This document shows positions 49,201-61,119 of a stretch of DNA of 64,000 nucleotides, one piece after another. The stretch comes from Elysia chlorotica (Eukaryota > Mollusca > Gastropoda > Plakobranchidae). Positions within the stretch are counted from its first letter, which is position 1. The number at the start of each line of letters is the position of its first letter. Location: positions 188,814 through 252,813 of the forward strand of contig RQTK01000506.1 of assembly GCA_003991915.1 (NCBI GenBank), given 5' to 3'. The notes under the pieces were generated by a model. The model made no database searches. It was not told the DNA's origin and saw nothing but the letters and a program-made list of their open reading frames with translations. The position numbers were made by a program, and so were the translations under genes.

Positions 49201-51862
49201 CTTTCTTAACTTATATAAACGTGTACAGCTACGCCGGCTCTTTAACACGAGTGACATGCCAAGTGAAATACATTTAGGCAAACCAGCCAAGCGAGGGAGT
49301 TGAATAAACATTTGTAGATCAGCTATGTTACACAATCATATTGTTTTGTAACATACAAAATTGGAATAGCAATATAAATAAAACTACGGCGTTCCTTGAG
49401 AGTGCGGCCGACTCCTATGCCAGACGGTCACACTGTATTGACATCGACCCAACCAGTTTTCACGAAGACTCAAAGAACGTGTCTACTTTCGGAGAGAATA
49501 TAGCCAAGTGAGGGAAACATATCAAAGATGTCCTCACATGAATAAAAGGTCACCAGAACGATCGGCTTTTTATTGCCGCCTAAGACAGAAGATTGGGTGC
49601 CTAACTGATTACACAATTGCCATCCTCATAACTATTTCGTTATTTAGTGATTTTTTTATAATGGAAAACGCGTTATGATTTCCTTTACCAATGATGATGA
49701 ATCAATACAAAACACGATGAAAGAAATAAGTGGCCTAAATAATACATTAAAACAAAATGCTCAAGTCTTAAAAAACGTTAAAAAGTAACGATCAAATATT
49801 TGTTTTAAAAGAAACAGGGAGCTGACAAAATAATTAGCTGCATAAAAATGCATTTATAACAGTGACAATCATATTACCACAAAATTGCCATTTAATCCAT
49901 AAAGCTTCAACGGCCGAGGGACTTCTCATTCACGGAAACAAAATCTACACAAGTACACATATCGGTCTTACCATCCTAATTAACATGTTGAAATAGATAT
50001 GCGGCGTTGACGTGTTGAAATACATGAAAAGAAACCCCGTGTCTCTTGCGATGAGTCGAATCAAACTACAGATGTTTATACATGGATGGAGAAGCCAGTC
50101 AAGTAATTTGTCCTCCGAAAATCGTCAGCTGAAACACTCTGGAACAAAGCTCAAAGCCTTAAAATAAGAATGAATGGCCTGGAAAATAAACCCACTTTGT
50201 TGACTATCTTTTTTCTTATCCGACTTACTGAATCTGAACAAGTTTATCCCTAGATCTAGATCTTTGTCCAAACGTGCAGGTCTGTATGTAAAACAACATA
50301 CAATGCAGCTAAGGATGTACAAGTGTATATTATGACGTTTAGACACACTGGTACCGGTACCTTTAAATATGTGAAAATGCTCTTGTTTAGACGAAGCGGC
50401 ACAATTTAAAGACCTCTGAAGTATGAAAGCAAGTATTAAAGTCTACAATACGTTAATCCGTGGTTCGAAAGGCACCTGTCACAGCAAATCATTCAGTTTT
50501 ATTATTAAATTTGACAGGTCCCGAGAGCCGTGGACTAGGACCTGTGTTGTAGCAACCAAGCTCTGAGGTGAAAGGACGAATCTTTAACCCACGTCAACCT
50601 CCATTCAACATTTATTTATACATAAAGTACAGCCGCGTCCTATTTTGACAGCATCATTACTCAAGATCAAACACGTAACAAGTCATTAGACCGGTTTATG
50701 GTTAGCGATCCCATCTCATCACTGACGGTGAAAAATCACTGGGAAAACATTTTAATTATCAGCTGGTGGGCAATGTAGGACTGAAGAAAAGGGAAAAATA
50801 ATGAGTAGGCCTATATTAGACTTAATCTCTTCTTTTTTTATTAATGGGATCTAACAATTTGTATTATACAAATGTGCAAGTGCAATTTTTGATCATGATG
50901 TGGCATAATAAAAATTAATTAAAGAAGTAAATACAAAAGTTAATGGATAGTGCCAATCATAAAGTTTCCAATCTCATTTTATATCTTTTTGCTTTCCTAG
51001 ATCTTGCAAACTACACTTAGGTTATTAAGTCCATGTTCCTCAGGATGTCAACGAGGTTTATTTTTAGCTTTGTGTAATGATTCAGGCCAATCAGTTTTGG
51101 TATGAGATGAAAAATCTCCGACCAAACTCTACATTTATAAAGCAAACTCGAACTAGTTTATACTTCCAAGTTTTTCCGAAAAACCGTACACGGAGAAGAG
51201 GCCACGGGCAGAGATTCCAGGCTCAAAGCTCCTGCTCGTATGTGTATCACTAGCGACGGAACGAGCGCGATAGCATGACGCTGATAGTTTTGAGGCGATA
51301 GATTGACTTTCAGGGGAGACGATAAGTAAAATAGAGAGAGTACTAGTCTTCAAAGCCTAGTTTTGTCTCTTCACTTTGTAAGAGCTGTTAAAGTTTTGTT
51401 GAAAAACAAAGAAATTAATGTTGTTTGGGTGGTCAATTGCGTTCAGAAAATCACTTGTCTGTTTCGAGGAAAAAAAATGCATACAAAAAAAAAAAATACG
51501 TGTCGTTAGAATTCATTAGTTGAACTATTAATTTAATACCCCAACAAAACATAACTAAAAGAACCAAGTACATAAAAAGGAACAATAAACAAAGAAAAAC
51601 AATAACACAGCTTAAATAGATTAACAACAACATAAACGTAAGCAAGCGAGAATAGAAAACACCACCACAATAACAAATACCACCCCCAACACAACCACAC
51701 CGCCGTGAGTGAGTTTGTTTTACGGCACGTCAGCACAGTAACGGCTATGTTGTATCACCGCCGTGATTTTGTACACTAAATTTGGTTGGACTGCATCTTT
51801 TCTGCACATACTGTTCTTAACAAGGTAGCGAACGTAATTACAGCATAGATCTGACATAACCT
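46251..51862. other. Long non-coding stretch, no gene seen
   Basis: 5.6 kb without a convincing exon. It holds a 22-base G-rich run (48024-48048), a CT run near 48668-48690 and short triplet runs. A 19-bp sequence (CCACAGATTTCTATTAATA) at 48623 is identical to 5280-5298, beside the SINE start there. Confidence 0.45.
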
Positions 51863-51950
51863 AACTGTCACTAGTTCCACAGACCCATATCAACTGTCAC
51901 TAGTTCCACAGACCCATATCAACTGTCACTAGTTCCACAGACCCATATCA
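51863..51950 (+). repeat. 29-bp tandem repeat, three copies
   Basis: AACTGTCACTAGTTCCACAG units start at 51863, 51892 and 51921 and are identical. They end 17 bases before the exon-like ORF at 51968. Confidence 0.95.
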
Positions 51951-51967
51951 TGTCTATGTAAATTCAG

Positions 51968-52155
51968 TGCGTCCCGGATTCACGGGAAAAGCCCTTGAGG
52001 GTTGTGAGTGCACAATATTTCACGATTATCCAGAAAGGCAGAGAACTCTTTACACAGAGTGCAGTGATCTGCGCAGCCCGCCAGGTTTACTATTCACAAA
52101 CCATTCTGGTGGTTCATTTGTACATGAACTTCTCGCCTATTGCACATACATTTAG
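51968..52155 (+). pseudogene. Orphan exon-like ORF, faint caspase p10 resemblance
   Basis: Bounded by an acceptor-like TGTAAATTCAG and a donor-like GTAAGT (TTTAG|GTAAGT, or stop TAG in frame). The frame from CGT CCC encodes 61 residues, with SPPGLLFTNHSGGSFVHEL near its end. The arrangement PG-x3-(5-6)-G-S-F/W-(V/F)-x-x-L resembles the caspase small subunit around its conserved GSW-F motif. No neighbouring exon was found within the window, so this is either a fragment or an isolated exon of an unseen gene. Confidence 0.25.
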
Positions 52156-53013
52156 GTAAGTAACATTCTATAAATTTCTGTAAAAATGATTCCATAAAAA
52201 TGTGCAGCTTGTCATGTGTTTAAACCTTTTAGTGACTTCAAATATTACCCCAGCGTGTCATCTTCAGCACATGTTAAAGACGTATTACAATTATTATTAT
52301 ATATATATATATATATATTCTTAAATCTTCAGGCTGGTTTGCTGAAAAATTTTAGGCTACTTAGCCACCTATATAAAGACAACAATGTTGTGACTTGTTT
52401 CAAACAAGCTTACTCCACGGTGGTATATATTTTCAAAACGTAAATTATTCAAAATGTCTAGTTTAAAAGAACGGAGGGAATAAAGATAGATGCGATCGCA
52501 ATCTAACATACCAACTGCATTATGTTATCTACCCGCAGATGCTTCATTTGGTTTAAATAATCAAAAGACATATACTTCATAGGCCTACATGGCAAAACTA
52601 TATATATCCAATTTTTAAGCGGGCTGGTCAAATTTTACATACATGCATTTTAAAACTCATATTTGTTATTAGACAATGTTTAAAAATGAATCTTTGACCT
52701 TTTTGCTTCTCGAGATCAGACTGCCCTGCGTACGAATTAAAATTATTACATTGTACAAAAACATGTACTGGAAAGGTCCTCCCCAGTTAAAAAAAAGGGG
52801 TGTGTTGAATCTTTACTGTTGAAGCATGTCAAATTTTATCCATGGTATGGATTCGAGAAAAAAACAACTTCGGATGTGTTACCTATGGAATGGCAAAGGT
52901 TTCTTTTCTGGGGTGAGGGTGTCGAGTGGGCAAACTGGCGCAAGTGGTTACGTGTTGGGAGACCCACAGTTTATTATCCAAGATCGGGCAAATTTATTAT
53001 AACTCTCTAGACT

Positions 53014-54548
53014 CTGACGTTGTATCAAAACATTTCAAGCATGCCATCGCTAAAACATTGTTAAAAGAGACAACTCTCTGTCCAGATGATTTGAAAAAAC
53101 TATAGGCCTGTATCAAATCTTAAATTCATATCAAAGTTGTATTAAAACAAGTTTTAAGATATTTGACTAAGAACGGCCTTTTCAATACTAACCTATCTGC
53201 TTATAGAAATCATTACAACACTGAGACAGCCCTGTTGAAAATATATAATGATCTTCTAATTGCTGCATTTGAAGGAAAGGTTTCATTTCTAGCTTTCTTA
53301 GATCTAAGCGCAGCTGTTGACACCATCGACTACACCATTCTTTAAGACAGACTGTTGTACTCCTATGGTTTCCTGTCCTGAAGTGGTTCGGCTCGTACCT
53401 TAGTGATCCCACACTGACTGTATTTGTTAATGGTAAAACATCTGCTTGTTTTGACTTAAATTTTGGTGTTCCCGAAGGCTTTGTGTTGGGTCATTTACTT
53501 TTCACACTATACACAAAACCTATCTGTTCAATTATAAGCGCATATGATTTAGAGCATCATAAGTACGTGGATGATATTCAGATTTATCAATCAGTTTTAC
53601 CATCTGATTTCTTTGGGCTTCTAAAAAATTCATGTTGTATTAAGGAAGGATGATTGCAAACAAACTTTAGCTGAATGATGACAAAACAGTGTTTCCTATT
53701 TGATGTCAGAAATCAACTTAAAGATAATGTAATAACACATGTGAATGTTGGACATGATGTAGGTAAGTTTATAAAACAAGCTAAAATCTTGCTGTGATTG
53801 TAGATCATCATCTAACATATTAGTTACCTTTGTAGGTTTATCTATCTTGAAATACGGAGAATAAGCGCAGTGACAAATTATCTACACGAAACATAAGAAA
53901 GCCCCTGCTTCAGCCTTCAATCTTTCAATGTTGGACTACTGTAACTTTTTTCATACTTACTATCGGATTAATCTAACAAGAGTTTGGACAGGTTGCAAAG
54001 CTGCAAAAAGAGTGCTGCTAGAATGGTAACAGGAAAACAAAAGCGGAACCATGCACACCTCTCCTTAAGCATCTAGATTGGTTGCCAGTAAAATAACATA
54101 CTTATTGAGTATGACATCCATTCTCTGTTACAGGTGTATTAACGAAACTACCCCATTATATTTGTTAAATCTCCTCCTCCCTACTTACCATCACGCTATC
54201 AAGGTCGCTTCATTCGAGCGGAAAAAAACGTACTCATGTAAAAAGATCTTGAACTACGAGGTATGATGAGAGATCTTTCAGTGCAGCCAGTCTATCAGAA
54301 CATTTCAGAGACTGACTAAGACGCGAGGTTAAAAAGCTGTTAAAATGCATTTGTTCGATCGCTTAGCTTAACTATTTATGCAAATCAAGTTCTTTTATGT
54401 TTTGTGAGGATATGGCATGTCTTATTATCTATGTTCAATGCCATTATATTATATTAAAAAAATGAAATTATGGTATGAATGCTCGTGGAGCTGAGTTTAT
54501 TGGATATGACGCATTATAAATAAACTGTTGTTGTTGTTGTTGTTGTTG

Positions 54549-54552
<4 letters not shown>
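53014..54552 (+). mobile_element. 5'-truncated LINE (CR1/L2-type), dead
   Basis: Frames across 53014-54370 encode a non-LTR reverse transcriptase with many stops and shifts. In order: PDDLKN and SNLKFISKVV near 53080-53130, SAYRNHYNTETALLK near 53200, FLDLSAAVDTIDYTIL near 53300, VPEGFVLGHLLFTLY-like, and YVDDIQIYQS near 53555 (catalytic box). Then SMLDYCNF near 53930, KSAARMVTGKQKR-like and LCYRCINETTP near 54130. No endonuclease domain remains. The 3' end is ATTATAAATAAACTG followed by TTG repeats, a usual tail form for this group. Confidence 0.85.
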
Positions 54553-54643
<91 letters not shown>

Positions 54644-54698
54644 TGCACCACCACCACCACCATCACCATCATCATCATCATGATCATGATGATCATCA

Positions 54699-54746
<48 letters not shown>

Positions 54747-54860
54747 TCACCATCATCCTCATCATCAACGTCGTCGCCGTCGTCGTCGTCATTATCGTTG
54801 TTGTTGTTGTCGTCGTCGTTGTCATCGTCGTCATCGGCGTTATCGTTTTTGTTATCGTAT
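54553..54860 (+). repeat. Compound microsatellite (TCA)n then (TCG)n
   Basis: Begins directly after the LINE's TTG tail: pure TCA to about 54643, CAC/ATC mixtures to 54697, TCG triplets 54699-54745, and mixed GTC/GTT triplets after that. Confidence 0.97.
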
Positions 54861-55437
54861 TGTTATGGATATTGTTGTCGTTGCATTTCCTTTGGTTCAC
54901 CTGGTTGAAAGAATTTTTTTTTAAAAAGAAATCAACATTTTTCACGTCAATCGTGGAAGATTGTGAACCTTAGCGCTTGAAAAATGTATGTATGTATTAT
55001 CGCAGTAAAACATCTCAGTACCCGTGACTCGCTGCATGTATCTTATTAAATTTAAACACACATGGCCACAAGAAGGAGGGAAAAAAACAACAACAAACAC
55101 ACTCACACACACACCACACACTAAAACTCTACAGAGGATAAATTTCAAGACATTTGAAGGGTGTACTCCACTAACAATTACATCCTTACATAACGCACAA
55201 CACTTTGTAGCGTTGGTGATCATGCCCCTCTAAACTTCCTGACCCTTCGCCTCTTTCATTGTCCCCGTCACTTTCTCCATAAGCATTTTGAACGTCTATT
55301 ATCTTTTTCGCGCTTTCATTTTAACTTAAGCATTGCAGTTTTCATGAGATGTTCCAGCTTTTCCATGCACAATATATGTTCAAAAAATAACTTGGCGTCT
55401 ACAATATTTTTATGTTTGCTTCCTAGGAACTGTTTCA

Positions 55438-55596
55438 TTATACTTCTTTGCTATCCACGAGATTGTGACCCTTCTTTTCAGAAACCACATTAATTTTAGC
55501 TGCCTCGAGGTCCAACTGTTTGTTTTGAGATTGTCCAAGAACCGCATACATACTTAAGGGTGGGTTCAGTTTGTAGCTGGAGGGTCTTCTATTTTT
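55438..55596 (-). CDS. Possible orphan last exon of an unknown gene
   Basis: After an acceptor-like CCCCATGCAG, 52 codons run to a TAA. The sequence looks protein-like: NRRPSSYKLNPPLSMYAVLG, then LDLEAAKINVVSEKK. No upstream minus-strand exon was recognised; it would lie across or beyond the P450 locus. It could be chance. Confidence 0.25.
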   Translation of the reverse strand, partial: KNRRPSSYKLNPPLSMYAVLGQSQNKQLDLEAAKINVVSEKKGHNLVDSKEV

Positions 55597-55744
55597 CTGC
55601 ATGGGGATGCTTTTCAAAGTACATACATCATCATAATGCATTAGTTAAGCTCTAACTTCCACATTTTCTTTAAAAAATTAATACATGTACCACTCAGGCT
55701 GGAAAAAGAGATACCACACTGAGTCCACCACGCTGCTTCCAGAG

Positions 55745-55948
55745 ATGTCTACCGCCCTGTTCACTGCCGCGGCCATCTTGCTAGGGTGCTGCTATTTCTT
55801 CCTCCAACGCAGAAGAATCGGTAATCCCCAAAAGCTGCCTCCGTGCCCTGTGCGACCTTGGCCTCTGGTGGGAAACATGTTTCAGTGTTGGAGAGGACAT
55901 TCGGGCTCAGTTCAAGGCCTGGCACTCACAGTGTGGAGACCTCTTCAG
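55745..55948 (+). CDS. P450 exon 1, with apparent +1 frameshift near 55883
   Basis: Encodes the membrane anchor and proline-rich hinge. One extra base between the GGAAACATGTTT and AGTGTTGGAGAG blocks breaks the frame; with it discounted, the exon ends in phase 2 and matches exon 2. Confidence 0.8.
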
Positions 55949-56257
55949 GTTGCATAATAAAATTGCTTTTCAATCATCTTTTTTCTAATGTTGACCATTA
56001 TCTTATCAATCATTAACAATATCGCCTGGTTCCCCTGAGGGATCATATGCGGCGAATTTTTCTTCATACATGTTTATAACACCATCATGATTGATACAAT
56101 ATAAAATAGCCAACAACATGAACGGCCACAGTACTAATTGAAAAATTAACAACTAATGTATTCAATGTTTCACCTTTATTACATTTCTCCGCCAAGACAG
56201 TAAAATTAAAACAACAAAATGCTTTTGATGTTTATCTATGTTGATTGATAATTTCAG

Positions 56258-56372
56258 TATTTACTTCGGAAGCACACTGGTTGTTGTCGTCAATGGCTTC
56301 AAGACTAACAAAGAGATCTTCGTCAACAAGGCAGCAGTGACATCAGATCGACCAGGGATGTACATGAATGAG
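56258..56372 (+). CDS. P450 exon 2
   Basis: Acceptor ATTTCAG, donor GTAAGG. Encodes IYFGSTLVVVVNGFKTNKE and ends SDRPGMYMNE; phase 0 end. Confidence 0.9.
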
Positions 56373-56850
56373 GTAAGGAGTTGGTAAATGTGCTGCTTGT
56401 ACTTCTGTTAAGTCCAAGTTGAGGATTAATCTGACCCTCAGTTACATTTATTGGTTGGATTCTGCAGCTCCATTGTCAACACCTCAGCTTAAATGCGGAC
56501 GAGTCTAAATACCAATGTGCGAAAATGTATGTGCCACAGAGCTGGGATACCAGGACTTCTGTCCAAGAGATACAGAGAGAAAAATAGAGAACGAGCTCAA
56601 GTCATTTTTTTTTTTTTTATTGTTGCTACTTTTCAAAAAAGTATATTCTATTTGTTTATATCCCGATTTTTATAACGGAGCTATAATAATTTTGATAGGA
56701 CTTAAATTGTTAACGAAAGCTTTGTGAGGAAATAATTGAAATTATTCATTTGGTTGAATTCATCTACTATTGTCCACCATTCTCTAAGTTTGGACATCAT
56801 TTTTCAGAAAGTCAAAACAACCTCTCTGTCTGATGTTCTTTTTTCCACAG

Positions 56851-58038
56851 TCGATAGGCATGGGAGAAACAGGCATCGTCTTTGCTTCTGGTGCCATATG
56901 GAAAGAACTTAGAATGGTGACACACCAGATTTTGAGAGAGTTTGGTATGGGAACTAATATTCTCGCGGAAAGAATCCAAGAAGAAGTAGATTGCTATGTG
57001 AATAAATTAGCTGAATCGAATGGAAAGCCTGTTGATCCACAGCATTTTACTTCGGTGAGTGTGGCGAATATCATATGCTCCATCATCATAGGCAGGAGAT
57101 TCAGCTACGACGACCCACAGTTCAAGAGTACAGTGGACAGCCTGAACAAAGTGTCAGAATGTGCGAGAGGAGCTGGTGCTATTAATTTCCTCCCATTTCT
57201 TAAGTATCTCCCTGGAGATATGTTTAAAGCTAAGGCCATAAAGGTAAACTGGGTAAGCGTCAAGAAAGTGCTTTCTGAGTTTGTTTCAGAGATAGACAAG
57301 AAAGGTGCCATTGCTAAAAAGAATGGTGAGTGTAGCAACTACATTCTTTCCTATAGAAATAAGCAGCAGGAAAAGATGGAGGCTGGAAAACCAACGTATT
57401 TAGACGATGATAATCTTCTTAAAAACATTATTGATTTGTTCGCAGCGGGAACTGAGACAGTGTCAATTTCTATAGTGTGGTGTTTGCTGTTTATCTTGTA
57501 TACGCCGCAAGTACAGACCAAAATTCACGAAGAACTTGACCGTGAGGTCGGACAAGAGAGAAAAGTGACCATGGAAGATCAGGCCAGACTTCCTTATCTT
57601 AATGCTGTCATCAAGGAGACGCAGCGTCTTTCAAACGTTGTGCCATTTTCCGTCATGCACAAAACCAGTGAAGATATAAGTATTGGCGACTTTGTCATCC
57701 CAAAAGGCACTGCACTTATTCCCAACCTGGACTCTGTTCTTCACGACCCAGAAATCTGGGGCTCTGACGCAGACAAGTTCAACCCTGAGCGATTCCTCGA
57801 CAAAGATGGGGCTCTCATCCACCGGGAAGAGTTCATCCCTTTCTCCATCGGCCCGAGGATCTGTGTTGGTGAAGCGTTCGCAAAGATGGAGTTATTCCTC
57901 TTCTTGTCCTCTATGTTCCAGAGATTGAAATTCGTCGCTACAGATCCTGCAAACCTTCCATCTCTAAAGGCGAACATTGGCTTTACAACTGTTCCAACTC
58001 CTTATGAAATACTATGTGTGGACAGGTTAAAGAACTAA
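56851..58038 (+). CDS. P450 exon 3 (I-helix to stop)
   Basis: Acceptor TTCCACAG; 395 codons and TAA, uninterrupted, with I-helix, ExxR, PERF and heme-binding motifs. Confidence 0.95.
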   Translation, partial: SIGMGETGIVFASGAIWKELRMVTHQILREFGMGTNILAERIQEEVDCYVNKLAESNGKPVDPQHFTSVSVANIICSIIIGRRFSYDDPQFKSTVDSLNKVSECARGAGAINFLPFLKYLPGDMFKAKAIKVNWVSVKKVLSEFVSEIDKKGAIAKKNGECSNYILSYRNKQQEKMEAGKPTYLDDDNLLKNIIDLFAAGTETVSISIVWCLLFILYTPQVQTKIHEELDREVGQERKVTMEDQARLPYLNAVIKETQRLSNVVPFSVMHKTSEDISIGDFVIPKGTALIPNLDSVLHDPEIWGSDADKFNPERFLDKDGALIHREEFIPFSIGPRICVGEAFAKMELFLFLSSMFQRLKFVATDPANLPSLKANIGFTTVPTPYEILCVDRLKN

Positions 58039-58399
58039 AAAATGCGAGTCTAAAGGGGACACAGCGTTGTCGACATAGAATCATCTTATTTAAATTTTAT
58101 CTACTGATTGTTATGCGTGTCAGGCCCTTATAGCTCCGGTTAGGCTTACCGGTTTATTCCTTTATATTTGCTGGTTTTTGTGTCTTTTACTTGTTTAAGA
58201 TGTAGGTTACTTTTGCCACCGGTTCAACTGTGACGACAGCCAAGAAATCGGTAAATACACACTACTTTCATTTTGTACATATAGGTAGATATTTATGATT
58301 CCGTTGCATCAAATATAGATAACTAAGATGGATAGCAAAAGCGAATGAGCTGGAATTAATTTTATGAAGACAATGTTTTGATATTTTAGATTATTAAAA

Positions 58400-58612
58400 C
58401 TAGAATATCGGACTAGAACAACGCAGGAGGTCCGTGGTTCGAAGCTGCTCGACTCTTGCGATTTCGCCCCCTACTGGTTAGGTTGGTGTCAGTTTGAAGT
58501 GATCGGCTGAGACAGAAGTCATATGTATGTGTGTGGCAGCTCATAACATTGCCAGAGCGGTCCACAATAAAGCGTATATAGAGCTGACGTTGGGCGCTAA
58601 GCAACAAAACAA
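58400..58612 (+). mobile_element. tRNA-derived SINE copy
   Basis: B-box CCGTGGTTCGAAGC (about 58431), then TTAGGTTGGTGTCAG, TGATCGGCTGAGACAG, TGTGTGGCAGCTCATAA, TCCACAATAAAGCG and GCTGACGTTGGGCGCTAAG. The body carries AATAAA (58566-58571) on the plus strand, about 530 bases past the P450 stop. Confidence 0.7.
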
Positions 58613-58963
58613 AAACAAATTCAACTTATGAGAGTAATGCGTCTTTCTCGATTTTATATTATGTTGTGTTATTGACATCATTTTTTTTCTTTTGAAGAAA
58701 GTTCTATAAACATGAAAGCGAAATTATGATGACATAACTGTACTACAAATGTTGTCAATATGTCGAGAGCTTTTTTAATTTATTCTAATGAACATAAAAG
58801 TGACTAAAACTTCAATAAAAAGTTAGAATCCGCCCTATAGTTGGAAATCAAACACTTCTTTTTCTTAATCTTTTTAAATATAATGAATAATACTTTTTTG
58901 TAGTCCTGTACTCACATATATTTTATCGTATGATCGTTTACCTGAATTATCATTTGACTAAGA
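58613..58963. other. Non-coding, nothing recognised
   Basis: AT-rich spacer between the SINE and the ATG microsatellite; AATAAA at about 58814. Confidence 0.45.
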
Positions 58964-59163
<200 letters not shown>

Positions 59164-61015
59164 GTAATAATTATAATGGTCTTGTTAGTGGTGATAATAA
59201 TGGAAACTTAAAACTAGAAAATCGACTTTTTTTTTAAAGCAGCAATAGAACAGTGTGTGTACGATACAAACATAACATAATGAAATAATGACAACAGGAT
59301 AAATGTTCCCAGTTATTGATGCATCATAGGCAGCCACATGTTATATTTATCCAAATAAAATGACACAAAGCTGGGGTTTCCAGTGAAGAATAAGAGTTGA
59401 CCCTAATCGTGCAAAGAAAATTGTGACAAAATAGAGGCAACTATGACTACGTTGAGGACTGGTAGAAGATCCAATGGAAGCCCAAGCACCAACACAAATT
59501 GAATATCGTAGTTGAGGATCCGAACAGTATTGGTATACTTTACTTATGAGTGCTTTACATCGGCTAAAATTTAGACTGCGCAGGAAAAAAATTTTAGTGA
59601 AAGAATCATACCAGAAATATTAATTATAAATTTAGCCTGTCAATTATTCTAGTTCAAGGAAGCTGTCAAAATTTGAAGCGAAGATCAACTTTATTTTGTC
59701 TAAACCAATATTACAGATCAGCATATTAATCTAGAGTACTAATAACGTATTTACGTATAATTATCATTTACCAACAAAATGTTTTCGCCCATCACAAGGT
59801 ACAGAAATTATACGCGATATAATATTATTGTTCAATATTAATCAATTTCTGTAAGCGTGAGAATTCATTATTCCATGAACCAAAATTAAGATTATATTAC
59901 ACTCAACGGTCATTTTAGCTAGCAAAGAGGATGATGAATTGTCATGTTTTACTTCAATGGCCCCTTTAGGGGTTTGGACAAACATGTATCTGCAGAGTAT
60001 TCGTCACTGACTTCATTGGCATCCAGTAACCTCGACGAGTCGCTTTTATAGGCCGATGTTTTAGATAACAAAGCGGACTAAAATGCAGGACTGTCGGATC
60101 ATTATTAACCTTTTGATCGCAAGACACCACTTAATAACCATGTAGATCTGGATCTAGAATGGGACAAAAAGCTACACAGTAACACACCAGTGATAGCATA
60201 ATTTATTTTGATGATAGACATTTTGGGCCTAGAAACCATTTTCAGCTCAGCAGGCTAGATATAGGTATACAGTCAAAATACTCTAAGGGTTCAAAGGATT
60301 AAGATAGATAAACGTGAAGCGTCAAACTTACTATAGAGAACACGCATCCCGTTAGATCTACGACCACAATACCTTTAGTAAGGCTGCAATGTTCTTAGAA
60401 ATTTATAGTGCATTTCCCATACATAATAAAACATCTTGTTTTTAGTTCTAGATTCAGCTTTTCAAAAATTACTTTATTGTAAGCCTATTAAAAATGTAAC
60501 GGTTCTGTAAATTATTCAATATTTTCAAAAGCTCAAGATAATTTACAGGTAATTCGATTCGCTGGAAACGGTGTACTAGTGTATTTTGATAGAAAAAAAA
60601 TCGTTTAAGTGAAAAAGATTGACATTACTGCCATTAAGGCTGTATTTTTGTTCGTTGATACCGTTTCGCTCCGCTGGACTTCCTCATATTTTTGGAGGTG
60701 GAAAATGATTCTGATAACTATAACGCCACGCGATTCAATTTCATTTGGACAAGACGTAGATCCAGTTGTGTTAAGAACACAAAGATGTGCCTTACATTTT
60801 GGTATTAATTTTCTTACAAAGTATCTGTCGTATTTTTTAGGCATAAAGTTGCGAAGATTTCCAACCACCATCTGCATCCACCCCCTGCCAATAAATCAGC
60901 CCAGGGCTATCTTTGCAGTTTCAACATTAATTTCTGCATTAAAACAGCACCTAGGTTCAACTGAAACAGTTAAGCAACTGGTAAGTAGTGATACAATTAA
61001 TCGTTTTTATCGCAG
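59164..61015. other. Non-coding, no gene seen
   Basis: Open frames on both strands over about 60605-61030 were examined and not recognised; nothing else supports a gene. Confidence 0.4.
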
Positions 61016-61119
61016 GAGCCCCAATCTATGACGGTCATTGGATTTTGAAAGAGAACTTGCCATTTAAACACATACAGGGATCTGCGTCATCCGATCGCCC
61101 CAGGACGTTTCTTAACGAG
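61016..61119 (+). pseudogene. P450 exon-2-like relic
   Basis: Bounded by acceptor TTATCGCAG and donor GTAAAA. The frame reads GAPIYDGHWILKEN, then SSDRPRTFLNE at the donor, in the same phase as SDRPGMYMNE in exon 2 of the P450 at 55745. RP-x-F-LNE at an exon end is usual for CYP2-like genes. The exon is 11 bases shorter than its counterpart and no exon 3 follows. Confidence 0.45.

Larger units (their letters stand above)
55745..58038 (+). pseudogene. Cytochrome P450, CYP2-like, three exons, frameshift in exon 1
   Basis: Heme mono-oxygenase of the CYP2 clan, expected in the ER membrane. Exons 55745-55948, 56258-56372 and 56851-58038; about 501 residues if exon 1 is read with one base skipped. 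The N-terminal anchor is hydrophobic (ALFTAAAILLGCCYFFL), then PPCPVRPWPLVGNMF. Near 55883 the frame must shift by one base to continue GEDIRAQFKAWHSQCGDLF to the exon end. The unshifted frame stops just after the donor. Exon 3 is intact for 395 codons and holds AGTET (57445, I-helix), ETQR (57616), PERF (57784) and FSIGPRICVGE (57841) with heme-ligand Cys codon 57862-57864. The intact exons could mean sequencing error or very recent inactivation. The first donor (GTTGCA) is weak. An ATG at 55685 is in frame, but 55745 gives a normal signal anchor. Confidence 0.88.

Noticed and set aside
54640-54973. His-, Arg- and Val-rich frames
   Set aside because: Readings of the TCA/TCG compound microsatellite.
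60605-61031. Overlapping 90- and 140-residue frames on opposite strands
   Set aside because: Neither was recognised, and no splice or start context favours one; only the short P450-like segment at 61016-61119 is kept.
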